This document shows positions 27,101 through 36,100 of a stretch of 64,000 nt of DNA, one piece after another. The translations under genes were made by a program, and so were the position numbers. Location: assembly GCF_007754155.1 (NCBI RefSeq), contig NZ_CP037423.1, positions 2,666,001 through 2,730,000 on the forward strand, written 5' to 3'. The DNA comes from Stieleria neptunia (GTDB taxonomy: Bacteria > Planctomycetota > Planctomycetia > Pirellulales > Pirellulaceae). Position 1 is the first letter of the stretch. Every line of letters starts with the position of its first letter. The notes beneath the pieces were generated by a model. That model did no database searches, was not told the origin of the DNA, and saw only the letters and a list, made by a program, of their open reading frames with translations.

Positions 27101-30100
27101 CAAGTCAACCGTTTGTGTCGACGCGTCGGTCGTCAGCGTGACCTGGGCGGTGTTCAAGCTGTTCGTACTGATCAACTCGATGTTGCCGTTCGCACCGACA
27201 CCTTGGGTTTCCAAGTTGTACGTCGCCGCATTGGCCGTCACAGCCGTGGTGATCCCGATCCCGCCGCCGGCCCGGAGCGTCAAGTCGTTGGCGGTCACGG
27301 TACCGACGCCGCCGTTGATGTTCCCATCGCTCGCGGCGAACATCAGGCTATCGTTTCCGTCACCAATCGCGCCGCCGACGGTGAAGTCGCCGGTCGTCAG
27401 CGTCACGGAGATCATCTGCCCCGAGGTATCGGTCGCGATCGACAGATTAGCCGCGTCGGCTTGCACCACGCTGATGTTTCCTGCCGCGTCGATTCCCGCG
27501 GACGTCAGGTCGAGCGTGTTGGCGTCCGTTTGCAGTGGGATGCCGTTGCCGATGCCGCCGCTGGAATTGACCGTCAATGTGTCGGCGGTCACGATTCCGC
27601 CACCGACCACGTCGCCGCCGGATGTGATCAAGGTCAAGTCGTCGTTGGTATCCCCGATCGGATTGCTGATGGTCAGGTTTCCGTTGAGCACCTGCACGCT
27701 GGCCGTTTGGGCGGATCCCGCCGTCGTGATCGACAGATCGACCGCATCGGCTTCGACCACGCTGATATCGCCCAGACCATTGAGTCCGTTGGTGATCAGA
27801 TTCAACGAATCGGCATTCGTGCTGAGTTGCGTGCCGATTCCGATCCCACCGCCGGCGTCGACCGTCAGATTGGCTGCGGTCGCCGTCGCGCCGCCCTCGA
27901 CATTGCCGACCAGGGCGTTCAAGATCAGGTTGTCGCCGGCGTCACCGATTGCGGCATCGACGGTCAGGTCGCCTAAGGAGGCGGTGAGACTGATCGTCTG
28001 GGGCGTCGTGCCGGTTGACAGAGTGGTGATCTGGCTGGTGGTCAGCGAGTTGGTGTCAACCAGCGTGATATTGCCCGCAGCGCCCACGCCGAGTGTGGTC
28101 AACGCGTAGCTTGCCGCGTTGGCGGTGATTTCGGTGCCGATACCGATACCGCCCCCGGCTTGTAACATCAGGGCGTTCGCCGTCACCGTTCCGCCGCCTT
28201 CGATATTTCCGGCCGTTGCAATGAACGTCAGGCTGTCAGCGCCGTCGCCGATCGCACCACCGATGGTGATGTCGCCGGTGGTTTGGGTCAGTTGGATCAA
28301 CTGACCCGACGCGTCGGTATTAACCACATACGTTGTCGCGTCAAGTTCCTGCACCCGAATGTCCCCCGCCGCCCCGCTGCCACCAGACGTCAGGTCCAGC
28401 GTGTCGACATTGGTGTTCAAGACCACTCCCGTTCCGATGCCTTCGCTCGAGTTGACCGTCAACGTGGCCGCCGTCACGGTCGCGCCGCCGTTGACGCTTC
28501 CGGCCGAGGTGCGGAGCGTCAGGCTGTCCGTCGCATTGCCGATCGCCCCGCCGACGGTCAGGTCACCGGCCAGGGCATCGAGACGAACGACCTGTGCCGA
28601 AGTGTCGGTCACCAAGGTCACTTGGTTGGTGTTCAACGCATTGTTGTCAAACAGCGTGATGTTGCCGTCCGCCGCATCTCCAAAACTGGTCAGATGATAG
28701 GTGTTGGCATCGGCCGTCACTGCGGTGCCGATTCCGATGCCGCCGCCCGCACTGAGCCGCAGTTGGTCGGCCGTCGCCAGGGCGCCACCGACCACATCGC
28801 CGACCGATGCGTTGAGCGTCAGACTGTCGATTGAATTTCCGATCGCCTGATTGATCAGCAGGTTACCCGTCGAAGCCGTCAACTCGACCGTCTGGGCCGA
28901 CAACACGTCCGTCGTCAGAGTGACCTGACTGGTGCTGAGCGAATTCGTGTCGATCAGACGAATGTTACCGGACGCTCCGTTGCCGGTCGTGGTCAAGTCG
29001 TAACTCGTCGCGTCGGCCGACACGGCGATGCCGATTCCAATCCCGCCGCCGGCGATCAAGGAAAGCTGGTCGGCCGTCACCACCGCGCCGCCAACGATGT
29101 CTCCGGCGTCGGCCCGCAACGTCAAATGGTCGTTTGAATCTCCGAGATCGCCGTCGATCGTGAAATCCCCTGTCGACGCGGTCAGATCGATGGTTTGGGG
29201 GCTGGAGTGCGTCGCCAACGTGACCCCAGAGGTGCTCAACGCGGTGGCGTTGATCACCGTGATGTTTCCGTTGCCCGCGGTGCCCCCACTGGTCAGGTTC
29301 AGTGCCGCGGCGTTCGTGTCCAGCGCGACCCCGATCCCGATCCCGTCGTCGGCGTTCACCGTCAGTGTCGCGGCGGTCGCGGTCGCACCCCCGACGACGT
29401 CGCCGTCCAATGCGATCAACGTCAGATGGTCGATCGTGTTGCCGATCGCAGCGCCAACGGTCAGGTCACCTGTCGTCGCGGTCAGGCTGATCGTCTGCGC
29501 CGTGCCGGCCGTCGACAGCGTCGTGATTTGGTCGGTGTTGACGGCGCCGGTGTCGACCAATGTGATGTCGCCCGCGGCGTCGGCTCCCAATGTCGTCAAG
29601 CTATAGGTCGCCGCGTTCGCCGTCACGGCAGTTCCGATTCCGATTCCCCCGCCGGCGCTCAACGTCAGGTCATTGGCCGTCACCGTGCCGCCCCCGATGA
29701 TGTCGCCGGTGGTGGCCTGGAAGATCAAGCTGTCGTTTGCGTCGCCGATCGTTCCGCCCAGGGTGAAATCACCGGTCGAAAGCGTGACGGCAATCGTCTG
29801 CGCCGAGGCGGCCGTTGTGACCGAAAGGTTCGCCGCGTCGGCCTGGGTGACCGTGATGTTGCCCGCAGCGTCCACACCGAATGTTGTTAGGTTTAGCGTG
29901 TTCGCGTCGGTTTCCAACACGGGGCCGATCCCAATCCCTCCGTTCGCATTGACGGTCAACGTCTCCGCGGTCACCGTGGCTCCTCCGACGACGTTCCCGG
30001 CGGATGAAATCAACGTCAGGTTGTCGGCCGCGTTGCCGATCGCGTCACCGACGGTCAGGTTCCCCATCGCGGCGGTCAGGCTGACCGTTTGTACCGACGA

Positions 30101-33100
30101 ACCGTCGGTCGCCAGGGTGGTGATTTGATTGGTGTTTAGTGGGCCGACGTCAATCAACGTGATGTCGCCCGCGGCGTCGGTGCCGGCGGTCGTCAGGCTG
30201 TAGCTGGTCGCGTCGACGGTCACAGCGTTGCCGACACCGACACCGATCCCGCCACCGGCGTTCATCGTCAACGTGGCAGCGGTCGCGGTCGTGGCCACAT
30301 CGCCGATGATGTTGCCGGTGGTGGCGACGAGCGTCAGGTCGTCGATGGCGTTGCCGATGTCGGAGCCGATCGTCAGATTGCCGGTCGCGGCGGTCAGGCT
30401 GACTGTTTGCGCCGATACGGCGGTGGAAAGCAGGGTGATTTGATTGGTGTTGAAGGCGCCGGTATCGACCAGTGCGATGTCGCCGGTGTTGCCGGCACCG
30501 GCGGTCGTCAGACTGTAACTGGTCGCGTTGGCCTGTACCGCCGTGCCGATGCCGATCCCGCCGTTGGCGTCCAGGGTCAGAATATTGGCCGTCGCCGTTG
30601 CCCCGCCGCCGACGATGTCGCCGGCCACTGCGGTCAGGTTCAAGTGATCGTTGGCGTGCCCGATCGCTCCGCCGACGGTCAAGTCACCGGTGGTCGCGGT
30701 CAGGTCGATCGTTTGCGTCGAACCGGCAGCGGTGAGCGTGGTGATTTGACTGGTGTTGAGCGCACCGGTGTCGACCAGCCTGATGTCGCCCAGGGCGCCG
30801 GTGCCGTTGGTGGTCAGATCGTAGGTGTTGGCGTTGGCGGTGACCGCGGTTCCGATGCCGATTCCCCCGCTGGCGTTGAGCGTCAATTCGTCGGCGGTGA
30901 CGGTTCCGCCGCCGACGATGTCGCCGCCTGATGCGATGAAGGTCAAACTGTCGTTGCCGTCGCCGATCGCACCGCCGACGGTGAAGTCACCGGTGGTCAG
31001 CGTGATGCTGATCGTCTGTCCCGACGTGTCGGTGGCGATCATCAGGTTGGCGGCATCGGCCTGCACCACGGTAATGTCGCCGGCGGCATCGGTTCCGTGG
31101 GTGGTCAGGTCCAGCGTGTTGACATCGGTATCGAGCGCGGTTCCGATTCCGATGCCGCCGCTGGCATCGATCGTCAACGTGTCGGCGGTCACCAACGCTC
31201 CGCCGACCACGTCGCCGCCGGAAGTGGTCAGGTTGATGTCGTCGTTGGCATCACCGACCGCTGCGTCGATGGTCAGGTCTCCGGTGGTGATCGTCACGTC
31301 AATGGTCTGCTTCGACGCATCGGTGGCGACTGAAAGGTTGGCGGTGTCGGCTTCGATGATCGTGATGTCCCCGGCAACGCCAACACCGGCGCTGGTCAAG
31401 GCCAGCGTGTCGGCGTCAGAATTGAAGGTTGTGACGATGCCGATCCCGCCGGCCGCGTTGATCGTCAGGGTTGCCGCTGTCGCGGTCGCGCCCCCTTCGA
31501 CGTCACCGGCGGTTGCAATCAGTGTCAGGTGGTCGGTCGCGTCGCCGATCGCGGCGTCGACTGTCAGATCATCGATGGTCGCGGTCAGACTGACCGTCTG
31601 TGCCGTCGGACCGTCGGTCGCCAGGGTGGTGATTTGGCTGGTGTCCAGGGCTCCGACATCGACCAGCGTGATATTCCCCGCGGCGTTGGTTCCGGCGGTC
31701 GTCAAACTGTAGCTGGTCGCGTCGACGGTCACAGCGTTGCCGACACCGATGCCGATCCCGCCGCCGGCGTTCATCGTCAACGTGGCAGCGGTCGCGGTCG
31801 TGGCGACATCGCCGATGATGTCGCCGGCGCTGGCGACGAGCGTCAGGTCGTCGATGGCGTTGCCGATGTCGGCACCGATCGTCAGATTGCCGGTCGCGGC
31901 GGTCAGGCTGACTGTTTGCGCTGATACGGCGGTGGACAGCAGGGTGATTTGATTGGTGTTGAAGGCGCCGGTATCGACCAGTGCGATGTCGCCGGTGTTG
32001 CCGGCACCGGCGGTCGTCAGACTGTAACTGGTCGCGTTGGCCTGTACCGCCGTGCCGATGCCGATCCCGCCGTTGGCGTCCAGGGTCAGAATATTGGCCG
32101 TCGCCGTCGCCCCACCGCCGACGATGTCGCCGGCCACTGCGGTCAGGTTCAAGTGATCGTTGGCGTGCCCGATCGCTCCGCCGACGGTCAAGTCACCGGT
32201 GGTCGCGGTCAGGTCGATCGTTTGCGTCGAACCGGCAGCGGTGAGCGTGGTGATTTGACTGGTGTTGAGTGCGCCGGTGTCGACCAGCGTGATGTTGCCC
32301 AAGGCGCCGGCGCCGTTGGTGGTCAGGTCGTAGGTGTTGGCGTTGGCGGTGACCGCGGTTCCGATGCCGATTCCTCCGCTGGCGTTGAGCGTCAGAGCAT
32401 TGGCGGTGACGGTTCCGCCGCCGACGATGTCGCCGCTGGAGGCGATGAAGGTCAAATTGTCGTTGCCGTCGCCGATCGCACCGCCGACAGTGAAATCACC
32501 GGTGGACAGTGTGATGCTGATGGTCTGTCCCGACGTGTCGGTGGCGATCATCAGGTTAGCGGCATTGGCCTGCACTACGGTGATGTCGCCGGCGGCATCG
32601 GTTCCGTGGGTGGTCAGGTTCAGCGTGTTGACATCGGTATCGAGCGCGGTTCCGATTCCGATGCCGCCGCTGGCATCGATGGTCAACGTGTCGGCGGTCA
32701 CCGTCGCTCCGCCGACCACGTCGCCGGCGGAAGTGGTCAGGTTGATGTCGTCGTTGGCATCACCGACCGCTGCGTCGATGGTCAGGTTTCCGGTAGTGAT
32801 CGTCACGTCAATGACCTGCTTCGACGCGTCGGTCGTGACCGACAGATCGGCGGTGTCGGCTTCGATGATGGTGATATCGCCCGCCGATGCATTCCCGCCG
32901 CTGGTCAGGTTGAGCGTGTCGGCGTCGGAATTGAAGGTCGCATTGATGCCGATGCCCAAGTCGGCATCGATCGTCAACGTTGCTGCGGTCGCGGTCGCCC
33001 CGCCGTCGACGTTCCCGGCGGCTGAAATCAACGTCAGGTCGTCGGCCGCGTTGCCGATCGCGCCACCGACGGTCAGGTTCCCCGTGGTTGCGGTCAGGCT

Positions 33101-36100
33101 GACCGTTTGTTCCGACGAACCGTTGGTCGCCAGGGTGGTGATTTGATTGGTGTTCAGTGGGCCGACGTCAATCAACGTGATGTCGCCCGCGAAATTTGTT
33201 CCGGCGGTCGTCAGGCTGTAGCTGGTCGCGTCGACGTTCACAGCGTTGCCGACGCCGATGCCGATCCCGCCGCCGGCGTTCATCGTCAACGTGGCAGCGG
33301 TCGCGGTCGTGGCCACATCGCCGATGATGTCGCCGGCGGTGGCGACGAGCGTTAGATGATCGACTAAATTGCCGATGTCGGCACCGATCGTCAGATCGCC
33401 GGTCGCCGCGGTCAGGCTGACCGTTTGTGCCGATGCGGTGGTGGACAGCAGGGTGATTTGATTGGTGTTGAAGGCGCCGGTATCGACCAGTGCGATGTCG
33501 CCGGTGTTGCCGGCACCGGCGGTCGTCAGACTGTAACTGGTCGCGTTGGCCTGTACCGCCGTGCCGATGCCGATCCCGCCGCTGGCGTCCAGGGTCAGTG
33601 TATTGGCCGTCGCCGTTGCCCCGCCGCCGACGATGTCACCGGCTAGCGCGGTCAGGTTCAAGTGATCGTTGGCGTGCCCGATCGCTCCGCCGACGATCAA
33701 GTCACCGGTGGTCGCGGTCAGGTCGATCGTTTGCGTCGAACCGGCAGCGGTGAGCGTGGTGATTTGACTGGTGTGGAGCGCGCCGGTATCGATCAGCGTG
33801 ATGTTGCCCGCGGCGCCGGCCCCGCTGGTGGTCAGACTGTACACGTTGGCGTTGGCGGTGACCGCGGTTCCGATACCGATTCCCCCGCTGGCGTTGAGCG
33901 TCAATTCGTCGGCGGTGACGGTTCCGCCGCCGACGATGTCGCCGCCTGATGCGATGAAGGTCAAATTGTCGGCCCCGTCGCCGATCGCACCGCCGACGGT
34001 GAAGTCACCGGTGGAAAGTGTGATGCTGATTGTCTGTGCCGAGACAACGGTAGAGATCATCACGTTGGCGGCATCGGCCTGCACCACGGTGATGTCGCCG
34101 TCGGCATCGATTCCGTGGGTGGTCAGGTCCAGCGTGTTGGCATCGGTAACCAGCGCGGTTCCGATTCCGATGCCGCCGCTGGCATCGACGGTCAACGTGT
34201 CGGCCGTCACCATCGCTCCGCCGACCACATCACCGCCGGAGGCGGTCAGGTTGATGTCGTCGTTGGCATCACCGACCGCTGTGTCGATGGTCAGGTTTCC
34301 GGTGGTGATCGTCACGTCAACGGTCTGCTTCGACGCGTCGGTCGTGACCGACAGATCGGCGGCGTCGGCTTGGATGATGGTGATGTTGCCCGCCGAGGCA
34401 TTCCCGCCGCTGGTCAGGTTGAGCGTGTCGGCGTCGGAATTGAAGGTCGCATTGATGCCGATGCCCGCGTTGGCATCGATCGTCAACGTCGCTGCGGTCG
34501 CGGTCGCCCCGCCGTCGACGTTCCCGGCGGCTGAAATCAACGTCAAGTTGTCGGCCGAGTTGCCGATCGCGCCACCGACGGTCAGGTTCCCCGTGGTGGC
34601 GGTCAGGCTGACCGTTTGTTCCGACGAACCGTTGGTCGCCAGGGCGGTGACTTGATTGGTATTCAGTGGGCCAATGTCAATCAGCGTGATATCCCCCGCG
34701 GCGTCGGTTCCGTTGGTCGTCAAGCTGTAACTGGTCGCGTCGGCGGTCACGGCGGTTCCGACACCGATGCCGCCGTCGGCATTCATCGTCAACGTGGCGG
34801 CGGTCGCGGTGGTGGCCACATCACCGACGATGTCGCCGGCGGTGGCGACGAGCGTCAAATTATCGATCGCGTTGCCGATGTCGGTGCCGAGGGTCAGATT
34901 GCCGGTGGTCGCGGTCAGGCTGACCGTTTGCACCGACACGGCGGTGGAAAGCGTGGTGATTTGGCTGGTGTTGAAGGGTCCAGCATCGACTAGGGCGATG
35001 TCGCCGTCGCTGCCCACACCGGTCGTCGCCAAGTTGTAGCTGGTCGCGTCGGCTTCCACCGCCGTTCCGATCCCGATCCCGCCGCTGGCGTTCAGGGTCA
35101 GTGTATTGGCGGTCACGATTGCAGCGCCGCCGACGATGTCGCCTGATGAAGCGATCAGGGAGATGTTGTCGTCGGCATCGCCGATCGCTCCTCCGACCGT
35201 CAAATCGCCGCTGGAAACTGTGACACTGACCGTTTGCTCCATGGCGGCGGTGGAGACGGCCAGATTCACGGCGTCGGCTTCGATGACCGTGATGTTTCCG
35301 GCACCAGCAGCGCCCCCGCTGGTCAGATCGAGGGTCGCGCTGTCGGTGTGGAGCGTGGTGCCGATTCCGATTCCCAGTCCGGCGTTGACGGTCAGTGTCG
35401 CAGCGGTCGCGGTCGCTCCACCGATGACATTCCCGGCGGTGGCCGCCAATGTCAGGTGGTCGGTCGTGTTTCCGATCGCATTGCCGACGGTCAGATGCCC
35501 CGTGACCGCGGTCAGGCTGACTGTTTGGGCCGTCCCCGATGTCGCGAGCGTTGTGATTTGATTTGTATTGAGCGTGTCCGTATCACTGAAGTGGATATCA
35601 CCCGCGGCGTCAGCTCCGGACGTTGTCAAACTGTAGGTCACCGCATCGGCAGAGAAGGCGGTACCGATACCGATGCCGCCTCCGGCGCTGAGGACCAGGG
35701 CATTGGCAGTGACCGTCGCGCCTCCGTCAACGTCTCCCGCCGACGCGGTCAACGTGATGTTGTCGTTGCTATCGCCCATCGCAGCTCCGATGGTCAGGTT
35801 CCCTATCGTCGCGGTGACCTGGACTGCCTGCGCCGTGGCGGCGGTTGCAACGGAAAGGCTGGCCCCATCGGCTTCGACAAGCGTGATGTCGCCGGCGCTG
35901 CCGGCACCACCGGTCGTCAGGTCGAGGGTATCGACATCTGTATGGAAGGTGGTTCCGCCACCGATTCCGCCGCTGGCGTCGAGGGTCAGTGTCGCGGCCG
36001 TCACCGTGCCCCCGCCATTGATGTTGCCGCCGGTCGTGGTCATTCCCACATCGCCGACTCCGGCATCGATCGCTGCGTCAATCGTGATGTTGCCGGTGTG

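Noticed and set aside
30222..34990. Possible CRISPR array because of regular repeats
   Set aside because: Units are ~300 bp and 1509 bp, coding and contiguous, without short repeats separated by unique spacers.
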